Of a stretch of 64,000 nt of DNA, positions 1 to 7,129 are shown in pieces. A program made the position numbers and the translations under genes. Source of the stretch: an uncultured Ruminococcus sp. GTDB taxonomy: Bacteria; Bacillota; Clostridia; Oscillospirales; Acutalibacteraceae. Positions within the stretch are counted from its first letter, which is position 1, and each line of letters begins with the position of its first letter. The DNA lies in assembly GCA_902802105.1 (NCBI GenBank), contig CADCKR010000010.1, positions 1 to 64,000 on the forward strand, in the 5' to 3' direction. The notes beneath the pieces are model-generated. The model ran no database searches. It was not told where the DNA came from and worked only from the letters and a program-made list of their open reading frames with translations.

Positions 1-33
1 CATTCGTGCTTTGGCTTTTTCATCATAGCTCAT
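1..33 (-). CDS. start of an unidentified gene (partial)
   Basis: Eleven codons (MSYDEKAKARM) of a minus-strand gene that runs off the left edge. The ATG at 33-31 follows a clear ribosome binding site (AAAGGGAG on the minus strand, about 41-50). A good sigma-A promoter lies just upstream. The charged N-terminus resembles small DNA-binding or antitoxin-like proteins, but eleven residues cannot establish a family. Confidence 0.6.
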   Translation of the reverse strand, partial: MSYDEKAKARM

Positions 34-67
34 TGTTGTTATCTCCCTTTGTTGTGCGTATATTAAC

Positions 68-96
68 ATTATAAGCGATAGGGGAAGGATAATCAA
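68..96 (-). promoter_or_regulatory. sigma-A promoter for the left-edge gene
   Basis: Minus-strand TTGATT (96-91), 17-bp spacer, TATAAT (73-68). It points at the ATG at 33. Confidence 0.6.
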
Positions 97-130
97 TCAT
101 CAATAACATATAGGGTGTTATATTCTAAGA

Positions 131-231
131 TTCCGAAATAATGATTATGATACTTTTCCCTTGCCGATCATAGCCATATTGAAAATAGCCATAAACCACC
201 GCAAACAGAATCCATAGAAACCCTCATCTTA
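131..231 (-). repeat. 101-bp direct repeat, copy A
   Basis: This segment recurs at 1866-1966 in the same orientation without gaps. By eye about 13 of 101 positions differ. Read on the minus strand it opens with TAAGATGAGGGTTTC. In copy A the reading frame that begins at that ATG stops after 19 codons, at a TGA where copy B has TGT. The pair flanks the BspA-like lipoprotein gene and the micro-ORFs. Confidence 0.85.
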
Positions 232-276
232 ACTGATAGCTGTTTCTGCTGTAATTGCTGCCAAAAGACCTAACAT
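229..276 (-). CDS. micro-ORF 2, 15-residue peptide
   Basis: Minus-strand ATG at 276 and stop TAA at 231-229 give MLGLLAAITAETAIS. An AAAGGAG ribosome binding site sits about nine bases upstream. The stop lies inside the end of direct repeat copy A. It follows micro-ORF 1 by 24 bases, so the two would be translated from one RNA. No family is recognised. The strong ribosome binding site and the tandem arrangement argue for expression, but the length makes chance plausible. Confidence 0.4.
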   Translation of the reverse strand: MLGLLAAITAETAIS

Positions 277-300
277 AGTAAACATCTCCTTTTCATTTTT

Positions 301-378
301 TTAGTCAATACACGCTTCAACGATCAATACAGTAGCAAGCGTTACTGCAAAACCTGTTGTAAAGAGTATCATCTCCAT
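301..378 (-). CDS. micro-ORF 1, 25-residue hydrophobic peptide
   Basis: Minus-strand ATG at 378-376, stop at 303-301. A near-perfect ribosome binding site (AGGAGGTGA on the minus strand, about 384-393) lies six bases upstream. The 25-residue product is almost entirely hydrophobic (residues 3-24), with one acidic residue near each end and a Cys at position 23, so it could be a single membrane-spanning peptide. It lies after the terminator of the BspA-like gene with no separate promoter visible, so it may depend on read-through. Small type I toxins and peptide signals look like this, but no family match can be claimed. Confidence 0.5.
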   Translation of the reverse strand: MEMILFTTGFAVTLATVLIVEACID

Positions 379-403
379 GTGGTTCACCTCCTGTATGAAA
401 TAG

Positions 404-446
404 TAAAAGGACACCTGCCGCTTGTTGACAGCAGGTATCCTTTTAT
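404..446 (-). terminator. bidirectional terminator after the BspA-like gene
   Basis: A long hairpin with arms around AAAGGA(T/C)ACCTGC and their complement, flanked by A-rich and T-rich tails on both sides. It directly follows the stop of the minus-strand lipoprotein gene. Confidence 0.8.
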
Positions 447-459
447 TCAGGTTATTGTT

Positions 460-1737
460 TCAGGCATTCCATACTATTTTGGCGTCACATTCATTGTCCC
501 AACCTTTGTTCCACTCGCTCGGTGCTTCGCTTTTGCCTTTTATGTATATAGTTTGTGAGGATGTCCAACCGTTGAATACATTATCTTTAATACTTGTCAC
601 ACCGGATGGTATCGTTATATCTGTAATCTTAGTGCAACCAGTAAACGCATGATATCCTATGCTTGTCACGCTGTCCGGAATATCTATACTTGTGATGCTC
701 TCACAGCCATTGAACGCAGAATCTCCAATGCTTGTCACGCTGTCGGGGATGGTTATGCTTGTAAGGCTCTTGCAGTTACCGAACGCAAACTTTCCAATGC
801 TTGTCACGTTATTACCAAATGATATACTATTAAGGCTCGTGCATAAAGCAAATGTTCTTTCTTCAATAATTGATACACTATCGGGAATAATTATGTTTGT
901 AAGGTTTGCACATTTATAAAAAACATCTCCTCCAATTTTTTCTACGCTGTTAGGGATATTTATGCCTTTAAGGTTAGTACATTCATAGAACGCACAATCT
1001 CCGATTTTTTCAACGCTGTCGGGTATTGTTACATATTCCAAATCGGTACATCCGCCGAAACAAGAAGAATCAATAGATTTTAAACTGTTGGAAAGGGTTA
1101 TGCTTTTAAGACTCGAACACTTGTCGAACGCAAACTTTCCAATGCTTGTTACGCTGTCTGGAATTGTTATGCTTTTAAGACTCGAACACTCGCTGAACGC
1201 AAACTCTCCAATGCTTATCACGCTGTCGGGAATTATTATACTATCGAGACTTTCGCATTCGGTTAATAAATGTTTTCCAATGCGTCTAATACCTTTTTTT
1301 ATTATGACAGTTTTAATACTATTTCTATATTCATACCACGGAGAAGCATCAAATCGAGAACTTCCAAAATCAAAAATATCCCCGTTGCCACTTATTACCA
1401 TCAGACCATTTTTGTCTAGTTCCCAAGTAAAATCCGGGTATGTTTCACTTGCAACGATAGTGCCGAGCGTATATTCGGGGTCTTTATATTCTTCTTTACT
1501 GACTACTTCTGCGCTTGACTCTACTAACGTGCTTTCCTCAGTTGATTCTTCGGGTGAAGATTCTGCTGCTGTACTGCCCGAATCGCTTGATGAAACATCT
1601 GAGGCACTGACTGTTGTTGGTGCTTTAGTCTGAGAAGACGATTCATTTGAATCGGAATCACCACATCCGCAAAGAGAAAATACCGTACACAAAGCCATTG
1701 AACAAACCAAAACTTTAAAGAATTGCTGTTTTTTCAT
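460..1737 (-). CDS. BspA-like leucine-rich-repeat surface lipoprotein
   Basis: A 425-residue protein. It opens with a lipoprotein signal peptide whose lipobox is L-C-G-C, giving lipidated Cys25. A Ser/Thr/Glu-rich spacer of about 60 residues follows. From about residue 140 to 400 there is a run of roughly 23-residue LRR_5 (BspA/TpLRR) repeats of the form I-P-D-S-V-T-S-I-G-x-x-A-F-x-x-C. Proteins of this family sit on the cell surface and bind host or plant glycans or other cells; the ligand here is unknown. An AGGTC-type ribosome binding site and a canonical promoter precede it. It forms a single-gene unit ending in the terminator at 404-446. The flanking 101-bp direct repeats suggest the block was duplicated or inserted. 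Confidence 0.9.
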   Translation of the reverse strand: MKKQQFFKVLVCSMALCTVFSLCGCGDSDSNESSSQTKAPTTVSASDVSSSDSGSTAAESSPEESTEESTLVESSAEVVSKEEYKDPEYTLGTIVASETYPDFTWELDKNGLMVISGNGDIFDFGSSRFDASPWYEYRNSIKTVIIKKGIRRIGKHLLTECESLDSIIIPDSVISIGEFAFSECSSLKSITIPDSVTSIGKFAFDKCSSLKSITLSNSLKSIDSSCFGGCTDLEYVTIPDSVEKIGDCAFYECTNLKGINIPNSVEKIGGDVFYKCANLTNIIIPDSVSIIEERTFALCTSLNSISFGNNVTSIGKFAFGNCKSLTSITIPDSVTSIGDSAFNGCESITSIDIPDSVTSIGYHAFTGCTKITDITIPSGVTSIKDNVFNGWTSSQTIYIKGKSEAPSEWNKGWDNECDAKIVWNA

Positions 1738-1786
1738 AAATTTGACCTCCGTTTCTTCATGGGAAAAATAACTATTTTATGCAGTA

Positions 1787-1815
1787 ATTCTACCACTTTT
1801 TGTGTAATATGTCAA
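1787..1815 (-). promoter_or_regulatory. sigma-A promoter of the BspA-like lipoprotein
   Basis: Minus-strand TTGACA (1815-1810), 17-bp spacer, TAGAAT (1792-1787), about 50 bases upstream of the ATG. Confidence 0.75.
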
Positions 1816-1865
1816 GGGGATAAATATTATTTGTTAGCTCCACTTCGCTCCGTTTTTGCTCCAAT

Positions 1866-1966
1866 TTCCGGAATAATGATTATGATACTTTTTCCTTGCC
1901 GAACATAGCCGTATTGAAAACAGCCGTAAACCACTACATACAGAATACCCCGAAACCCTCATCTTA
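1866..1966 (-). repeat. 101-bp direct repeat, copy B
   Basis: Same orientation and length as 131-231, about 87% identical by eye. On the minus strand the ATG within it opens a frame of 42 codons that ends K-W-S just beyond the repeat. In copy A this frame is interrupted. It lies immediately downstream of the tRNA-Leu terminator. Confidence 0.85.
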
Positions 1967-2008
1967 TATGATAGTCCTACTGCACTTTTTTCTTGACCGC
2001 CATACACG

Positions 2009-2038
2009 AAAAAAAGCTGTACCTTTTCGGTACAGCCT
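2009..2038 (-). terminator. terminator of tRNA-Leu
   Basis: Minus-strand hairpin with CTGTACC/GGTACAG arms followed by seven Ts, just after the tRNA 3' end. Confidence 0.85.
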
Positions 2039-2045
2039 TTCAACT

Positions 2046-2130
2046 TGGTGCGAGTGACGGGACTTGAACCCGTACGTCGTGAAACACACGCCCCTCAAAC
2101 GTGCCTGTCTGCCAGTTCCAGCACACTCGC
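2046..2130 (-). tRNA. tRNA-Leu (anticodon GAG)
   Basis: On the minus strand the sequence folds as a class II tRNA. The acceptor stem is GCGAGTG/CACTCGC, the D-arm is CTGGAACTGGCAG, and the anticodon stem is CACGT/GCGTG around loop TTGAGGG. A long variable arm and a GGTTCAAGTCC T-arm follow, and the terminal CCA is encoded. The anticodon GAG (bases 2096-2094) reads CUC and CUU. The discriminator base is A, as expected for leucine. This is the isoacceptor that the leuA T-box at 6811-7085 should sense. Confidence 0.95.
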
Positions 2131-2163
2131 AAATATTTATTTCCCTCGCAAATATTTATTTCC
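2126..2163. repeat. perfect 19-bp tandem duplication at the tRNA 5' end
   Basis: Two exact head-to-tail copies of a 19-bp unit (2126-2144 and 2145-2163). The first copy includes the first five bases of tRNA-Leu, so the duplication moved the promoter 19 bp away from the tRNA. Confidence 0.9.
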
Positions 2164-2176
2164 AACAACAGTATTT

Positions 2177-2205
2177 ATTATACACATCGGGATAGTGTTT
2201 GTCAA
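2177..2205 (-). promoter_or_regulatory. sigma-A promoter of tRNA-Leu
   Basis: Minus-strand TTGACA (2205-2200), 17-bp spacer, TATAAT (2182-2177), a consensus promoter upstream of the tRNA. Confidence 0.8.
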
Positions 2206-2306
2206 GGGTTTTTTGAAAATTTTTTTGAAAAATTCAGCGTTATTTTGCTAAATCAGAAATATTCGGAGGTGTGCACAGAAGATATGCTGTATATTTAATA
2301 TTATTG

Positions 2307-2336
2307 TTGACATTATCATGTTTAAGGTACTATACT
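2307..2336 (+). promoter_or_regulatory. sigma-A promoter of the secreted LRR protein
   Basis: TTGACA (2307-2312), 18-bp spacer, TATACT (2331-2336), 45 bases before the start codon. Confidence 0.65.
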
Positions 2337-2381
2337 ATAATTATGTAAATCAAACATTCCGTTGAAAGGAGAGGTCTTATT

Positions 2382-4268
2382 ATGAAAACGAATCTTAAAA
2401 AGAAGCTTTGCGCGGCGGCACTGTCTGCACTTATGCTTACGGGAGCCGGAGTATTTCAGGCTGTACCTGTCATGTTCGGAGGTATGCCTGTTTATGCGCA
2501 GACGGCCGAGACGCCTGAAAGCAGTTTCAGCTACACTATCAACAACAGCAGAGAAGTCTTTATAATGAATTACAAGGGCACAGATGCCAATGTAGTAGTT
2601 CCTGCCAAGATCCAGAATAAGCCTGTAACGAGAATATGTTCCGGAAGCTTTAAGGATAACACCTCGCTTGTGAGTGTTGTTTTGCCGGATACTGTCAAGA
2701 ACATTGAAGGTTCTTCCTTCAAAGGCTGTACGAACCTTTCGTCAATATCAGTGGCCGACAGCGTAGAGGAAATAGGCAGCAACGCTTTTGCCGATACAGC
2801 ATGGTACAACAGTCAGCCGGAAGGTGCGGTTTATATTGCAAAGATGTACTATAGATATAAAGGTAAGCTTCCGGAAAATTCGTCTGTTATAATAAAAAAC
2901 GGTACCAAAGGCATTGCAAAGGAGGCTTTTTATAATCAGACGGGGCTTGTTAACGTGACACTGCCCGAGGGCATATATTCAATAGACAGCTGGGCTTTTG
3001 AAAACTGTACTTCGCTCAGTAAGCTTTATATGCCTGAAAGCGTGAAATCCTTCGGATATGAGATGTTCAAGGGCTGTGAGAAGCTTGTCATTCACGGCAA
3101 GAAGGGCAGCAGCGCAGAGTTTTATGCAAATACATACAAGATCGCGTTCTCTGCTGAGCCTGTAGAGCTTGTGAACACATCGGAGATGTCAAAAACGGCT
3201 ATATCACGCGGCGGCAAGGTGACTATTACGGCGGGCGCTGTAGGAGGCACAGGCATTTACGAGTATGCTTATGTGGTGTTTGCTCCTGACGGCAAGTGGT
3301 ATGTTCTGAAAAATTACAGCACTGCTGATTCGCATACCTTCACTCCTGCTCAGACGGGAAAATATGTTGTTCAGGTAAAGACCAAGGACAGCAGCGGCAC
3401 TGTAAAGGTCAAGTCGTTTACTCTTAATGTTGCTGCCGCATTGCTCAATGATTCAGAGATATCTGCCGAGAGCATAAACAGAGGTGAGAGCGTAACTGTT
3501 ACTGCTGCTGCTTCCGGCGGGGTAGGTCCTTATGAATATGCTTTTGTTACTCAGGCGCCGGACGGCAAGTGGTATGTGCTCAAAAACTACAGCAAGGATA
3601 ATATACATAAGTTCACTCCTGCGCAGTCGGGAAAATATACTGTTCAGGTAAAGGCAAGAGATGAAAGCGGCACAGTCAAGATAAAGAGCTTCACTCTTGA
3701 GGTAGCCAAGGGTATTACAAACACCTCGACGATTTCCGCTGAAAGTCTTAAAAGCGGTGACAGCGTTACATTACAAGCATCAGCTGCTGATGCAAAGGGC
3801 AAATGCGAGTTTGCTTATGTTACTCAGGGGCCTGACGGCAAGTGGTACGTACTCAAGAACTACAGCACGACAGCTTCCTATAAGTTTACTCCTTCGCAGC
3901 TTGGAAGATATAAAATACAGATAAAGGCAAGGGACGAGAGCGGCGTTGTTGCCATAAAGACATTTACTCTTGAAGTAGAGCAGGGATTGATGAACACCTC
4001 TACTGCATCTTCAATGTCAGCTATGGTCGGCGATACAATAATCTTCAAGGCATCCGGCAAATACGGCACCGGTCTGTATCAGTATGCCTATGTATACTGC
4101 GGACTTGACGGCGTATGGAAGGTGCTCAGGGACTACAGCAGCGCATCTTCATACCGCTTCACTCAGAAAGAGGCCGGCAAATATGTTGTTCAGGTAAAGG
4201 TAAAGGATACAAGCGGCTCTGTAAGAGTCAAGAGTTTTGTTGTTTATTTCGATGATGAGGCCCGCTGA
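2382..4268 (+). CDS. secreted LRR_5 protein with four tyrosine-rich repeats
   Basis: A 628-residue protein with a Sec signal peptide (about residues 1-40, ending V-Y-A-Q) and no lipobox. A short BspA-type LRR_5 region covers about residues 55-240. Four tandem repeats of about 92 residues follow to the C-terminus. Each contains Y-E-Y-A-Y-V, a D-G-K-W-Y-V-L-K-N-Y-S core and an ending like G-K-Y-x-V-Q-V-K-x-(K/R)-D-x-S-G. They look like the triple-tyrosine (Y_Y_Y) beta-sandwich family common in surface proteins of ruminococci. A likely role is adhesion or carbohydrate contact outside the cell; no catalytic motif is visible. The GAAAGGAGAG ribosome binding site supports the start. It is a single-gene unit. 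Confidence 0.85.
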   Translation: MKTNLKKKLCAAALSALMLTGAGVFQAVPVMFGGMPVYAQTAETPESSFSYTINNSREVFIMNYKGTDANVVVPAKIQNKPVTRICSGSFKDNTSLVSVVLPDTVKNIEGSSFKGCTNLSSISVADSVEEIGSNAFADTAWYNSQPEGAVYIAKMYYRYKGKLPENSSVIIKNGTKGIAKEAFYNQTGLVNVTLPEGIYSIDSWAFENCTSLSKLYMPESVKSFGYEMFKGCEKLVIHGKKGSSAEFYANTYKIAFSAEPVELVNTSEMSKTAISRGGKVTITAGAVGGTGIYEYAYVVFAPDGKWYVLKNYSTADSHTFTPAQTGKYVVQVKTKDSSGTVKVKSFTLNVAAALLNDSEISAESINRGESVTVTAAASGGVGPYEYAFVTQAPDGKWYVLKNYSKDNIHKFTPAQSGKYTVQVKARDESGTVKIKSFTLEVAKGITNTSTISAESLKSGDSVTLQASAADAKGKCEFAYVTQGPDGKWYVLKNYSTTASYKFTPSQLGRYKIQIKARDESGVVAIKTFTLEVEQGLMNTSTASSMSAMVGDTIIFKASGKYGTGLYQYAYVYCGLDGVWKVLRDYSSASSYRFTQKEAGKYVVQVKVKDTSGSVRVKSFVVYFDDEAR

Positions 4269-4291
4269 TAAGACAGCTTGATAATTTATCG

Positions 4292-4340
4292 TTACAGCCG
4301 CAGGCCGCAGGGTTTGCGGCTGTAATTTTGCTGTTTTTGC
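4292..4340 (+). terminator. terminator of the secreted LRR protein
   Basis: TTACAGCCGCA pairs with TGCGGCTGTAA and is followed by a T-rich run. Confidence 0.8.
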
Positions 4341-4402
4341 AAGACTGCTTAGGGCTGCTCTGCTTCTCCGGGATATGAGGTTAAAAAATCCGGATAATTC
4401 TA

Positions 4403-4431
4403 TTGACAGGAGAAGAAACAAGTAGTATAAT
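4403..4431 (+). promoter_or_regulatory. sigma-A promoter of the metal-efflux unit
   Basis: Exact consensus TTGACA (4403-4408), 17-bp spacer and TATAAT (4426-4431). Such a strong promoter normally needs repression. Confidence 0.85.
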
Positions 4432-4440
4432 ATATTCAAC

Positions 4441-4460
4441 GATTAAATAAACATTTAATC
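4441..4460. promoter_or_regulatory. inverted-repeat operator, ArsR/SmtB-like
   Basis: GATTAAA, six bases, TTTAATC: a perfect 7-6-7 inverted repeat from about +3 relative to the predicted transcription start. Its A/T-rich form is close to the operators of ArsR/SmtB metal sensors such as CadC. A repressor bound here would be released by metal. No such regulator gene is seen in the window, so the identity is inferred. Confidence 0.55.
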
Positions 4461-4486
4461 ATAAACTGAAAGCGGGGATGAATACT

Positions 4487-4705
4487 ATGAAAAAGACCTA
4501 TAAGATCGACGTTGACTGCGCAAACTGCGCGAACAAGATGGAGAATGCTGCAAAAAATACAGCCGGCGTAAAGGATGCTGCCGTAAACTTTATGATGCTC
4601 AAAATGATCGTGGAGTTTGAGGACGGCGCAGACCCCAAGGAGGTAATGCAGCGTGTGCTGAAAAGCTGCAAAAAGGTAGAGAGTGACTGCGAGATATTTC
4701 TTTGA
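4487..4705 (+). CDS. heavy-metal-associated (HMA) domain metallochaperone
   Basis: A 72-residue single HMA domain with the metal-binding pair C11-A-N-C14. It is a cytosolic chaperone-like protein that hands soft or transition metal ions to a P1B ATPase. The start at 4487 is chosen because GGGG at 4474-4477 is well spaced for it; an upstream in-frame ATG at 4478 is too close. The P-type ATPase 48 bases downstream lacks its own N-terminal HMA domain, so this small protein probably supplies it in trans. Transcription is from the promoter at 4403 and probably metal-inducible. Confidence 0.85.
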   Translation: MKKTYKIDVDCANCANKMENAAKNTAGVKDAAVNFMMLKMIVEFEDGADPKEVMQRVLKSCKKVESDCEIFL

Positions 4706-4753
4706 TACCCAAAATCTTGCATCGGAGAATATCCGGACAGGGATGGTGTTTTT

Positions 4754-6640
4754 ATGAACAGAAAACAGAAAAAGAACCTTATCCGCATAATTGCGGCGTC
4801 TGTTCTGATGGTCGCATTCATTTTTGTGCCTGTCAGCGGAATATGGAGACTTTTGCTGTTTTTGGTGCCCTATCTTATAGTAGGTTATGACATTCTGCTG
4901 AAGGCGGTCAGGGGCATTATAAATTTGCAGCCCTTTGACGAATGCTTTCTTATGGCTGTTGCTACCATTGGCGCGATAATAGTGGGCTTGGTCGGTGACG
5001 GCGATTATGTTGAGTCTGATGCGGTAATGCTGTTCTATCAGATCGGCGAATGGTTCCAGAGCTATGCTGTAGGCAGGAGCAGGAAGAATATATCCGAGCT
5101 GATGGATATTCGTCCGGATCATGCAAATGTTGAAAAAGACGGCGCCACAGAGGAGACTGACCCCGATGAGGTAGCTATCGGTTCTGTTATAGTCGTCAGA
5201 CCCGGTGAAAGGATACCTATTGACGGAGTGATAATCGAAGGGGAATCTGCGCTCAATACAGCCGCGCTGACAGGAGAGAGCCTGCCAAGGGACGTTATGA
5301 CAGGCGATGAAGTCATCAGCGGATGCGTCAATATGACGGGAGTGCTCAGGATAAGGACAACAAAGGAATTCGGAGATTCTACCGTTTCGAGGATACTTGA
5401 CCTTGTGGAGAATGCAAGCTCACGCAAATCACGTTCCGAAAATTTTATCTCAAAATTCGCAAGATATTATACTCCGATAGTGGTGTTCAGCGCTGTTGCC
5501 CTTGCAGTGATACCGCCGCTCATGATAATGCTTTTCGGCGGAGCTGCGCGCTGGGGCGTATGGATATACAGGGCGCTTACATTCCTTGTGATAAGCTGTC
5601 CGTGTGCTCTGGTAATAAGTATACCGCTGAGCTTTTTTGCCGGAATAGGCGGTGCAAGCCGTGAGGGTGTGCTTGTAAAGGGCTCAAACTGTCTTGAAGC
5701 GCTGTCAAAAACAAGGACGGTCGTATTTGATAAAACAGGCACTCTTACAAAGGGTGTTTTTGAGGTAGTGGCTGTACATCCGGATAAGGTGGATGAAAAT
5801 ACGCTTTTGCATCTTGCGGCTCATGTTGAGAGGTATTCATCTCACCCGATAGCGATATCGCTCAGGGCTGCTTATCCTGACGAGGCTGACGGCTGTGAGA
5901 TAACAGACGTAAAGGAAAAAGCGGGGCATGGCGTTACGGCAATGGTAAACGGTGATGCTGTTGCTGTGGGCAATACCGCAATGATGAAGGCTGCAGGCGC
6001 TGTTGTTGAGAAGTGTCCGCATGACCATGCAGGAACTGTGATACATATTGCAAGGAACGGCGAATATCTCGGGCATATCGAAATATCCGATGTTGTGAAG
6101 CCGACCGCAGCTCAGGCTATAGTGCAGCTCAGGAGATCGGGCGTCAAAAAGACGGTAATGCTGACAGGCGATTCGGAGGCTGCTGCAAGGAAGGCGGCTT
6201 CCGAGCTGGATATTGACGAGGTATACAGCGGTCTGCTGCCGGAGGACAAGGTAAACAAGGTCGAAGAGCTCCTGAAAGCTCAGGGCAGCAGAGAGCTGAC
6301 AGCGTTTGTCGGTGACGGCATCAACGATGCGCCCGTACTCACAAGAGCGGATATAGGCATTGCAATGGGCGCGTTAGGCTCGGATGCGGCTATTGAAGCC
6401 GCCGATATTGTGCTGATGGATGACGACCCGATGAAAATATCCAAGGCTATCCGGATAGCCGGTAAATGCATGAGCATTGTAAAGGAAAATATATGGCTTT
6501 CCATAGGAGTAAAGGCTGTCTGTCTGATATTGGGCGCTCTGGGCTTTGCTAATATGTGGACGGCTATCTTTGCGGATGTAGGCGTTATGATGATAGCCGT
6601 TCTCAATTCAATAAGAGCGCTTTTTGTCAGGAAGCTGTGA
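4754..6640 (+). CDS. P1B-type heavy-metal-translocating ATPase (Zn/Cd/Pb class)
   Basis: A 628-residue membrane pump that exports metal cations using ATP. Visible motifs are actuator T-G-E-S (173-176), transmembrane C-P-C (282-284), phosphorylation D-K-T-G-T (D326), the P1B signature H-P (364-365) and hinge G-D-G-I-N-D-A-P (520-527). The last membrane helix carries A-D-V-G (D608), an acidic position typical of the ZntA/CadA (P1B-2) group rather than copper pumps. The usual N-terminal HMA domain is absent; the preceding small gene provides it. The ribosome binding site is weak, so translational coupling to the chaperone gene is possible. Zn, Cd and Pb are the likely substrates, but specificity is inferred. 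Confidence 0.9.
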   Translation: MNRKQKKNLIRIIAASVLMVAFIFVPVSGIWRLLLFLVPYLIVGYDILLKAVRGIINLQPFDECFLMAVATIGAIIVGLVGDGDYVESDAVMLFYQIGEWFQSYAVGRSRKNISELMDIRPDHANVEKDGATEETDPDEVAIGSVIVVRPGERIPIDGVIIEGESALNTAALTGESLPRDVMTGDEVISGCVNMTGVLRIRTTKEFGDSTVSRILDLVENASSRKSRSENFISKFARYYTPIVVFSAVALAVIPPLMIMLFGGAARWGVWIYRALTFLVISCPCALVISIPLSFFAGIGGASREGVLVKGSNCLEALSKTRTVVFDKTGTLTKGVFEVVAVHPDKVDENTLLHLAAHVERYSSHPIAISLRAAYPDEADGCEITDVKEKAGHGVTAMVNGDAVAVGNTAMMKAAGAVVEKCPHDHAGTVIHIARNGEYLGHIEISDVVKPTAAQAIVQLRRSGVKKTVMLTGDSEAAARKAASELDIDEVYSGLLPEDKVNKVEELLKAQGSRELTAFVGDGINDAPVLTRADIGIAMGALGSDAAIEAADIVLMDDDPMKISKAIRIAGKCMSIVKENIWLSIGVKAVCLILGALGFANMWTAIFADVGVMMIAVLNSIRALFVRKL

Positions 6641-6654
6641 GATTTACTTCACCG

Positions 6655-6765
6655 TCAGATCAAATTCAGCGGTTTTAGGAAGGGGGTCCGGGGGAGAACC
6701 CTTTTTCCGCCGGAAAAGGGTTTCCCCCATGTAACTCGCCGGCGCGAAATTGATTTGCGTGGGAA
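6655..6765 (+). repeat. dispersed intergenic hairpin repeat, family 1, copy 1
   Basis: It begins with ATCAAATTCAGCGGTTTTAG and ends with AAATTGATTTGCGTG. The same left part recurs at 41188 and 50398, and the right end recurs near 50450. Inside, 6690-6728 forms a long hairpin (GGGGGA...AACCCTTTT against its complement, with two bulges). No reading frame is present. Confidence 0.7.
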
Positions 6766-6780
6766 AAAACATAAAATCAC

Positions 6781-6810
6781 TTGACAAGATAACAGTAAGC
6801 ATTGTATAAT
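6781..6810 (+). promoter_or_regulatory. sigma-A promoter of leuA
   Basis: TTGACA (6781-6786), 18-bp spacer, TATAAT (6805-6810). Confidence 0.8.
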
Positions 6811-7087
6811 ATCAAAAGTAGCTCAATAATCCAAAAGCTGTGAAGGAAACAAGATGCGTTTTTCTGTGCAAAGAGAGCCGCCGGCCGGTGTAAGGCGGTG
6901 ACAGTATGCGTATGTATAGCTCATTCCGGAGCTTTCTGTCCGATATTCAGGGCAGGACGGCAGGTACCGTTATATACCGGAGCCTTGTCTGAGGCTTGCT
7001 GAGGGACGCAGTGCGTCTGAATTTGGGTGGTACCGCGAGCATAATGCCCGCCCCATGATCGTTTTACGGTCGGGGCGGTTTTTTGTT
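6811..7087 (+). promoter_or_regulatory. T-box leader (tRNA-Leu sensing) of leuA
   Basis: A transcription-attenuation riboswitch. Stem I can be drawn with AAAGCT (6834-6839)/AGCTTT (6930-6935), GGAA (6845)/TTCC (6924), ATGCG (6854)/CGTAT (6909) and CTGT (6864)/ACAG (6901). This leaves a specifier loop whose 3' strand holds CTC (6920-6922) followed by A. The T-box core TGGGTGGTACCGCG is at 7024-7037; its TGGT complements the ACCA end of leucine tRNA. A GC-rich terminator followed by Ts is at 7048-7085. Uncharged tRNA-Leu(GAG) should favour the antiterminator and turn leuA on. Confidence 0.93.
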
Positions 7088-7129
7088 GGCTTTTTATCCT
7101 GACTAAAACATAAAACGGAGGTAATCAGA

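Noticed and set aside
1834..2043. 69-codon minus-strand frame through the tRNA terminator and repeat B
   Set aside because: Its start lies in the tRNA terminator hairpin. Only the part inside repeat B could be meaningful, and that is treated as a repeat.
4436..5122. 228-codon minus-strand frame
   Set aside because: It covers the HMA gene, promoter and ATPase start on the opposite strand and resembles no protein.
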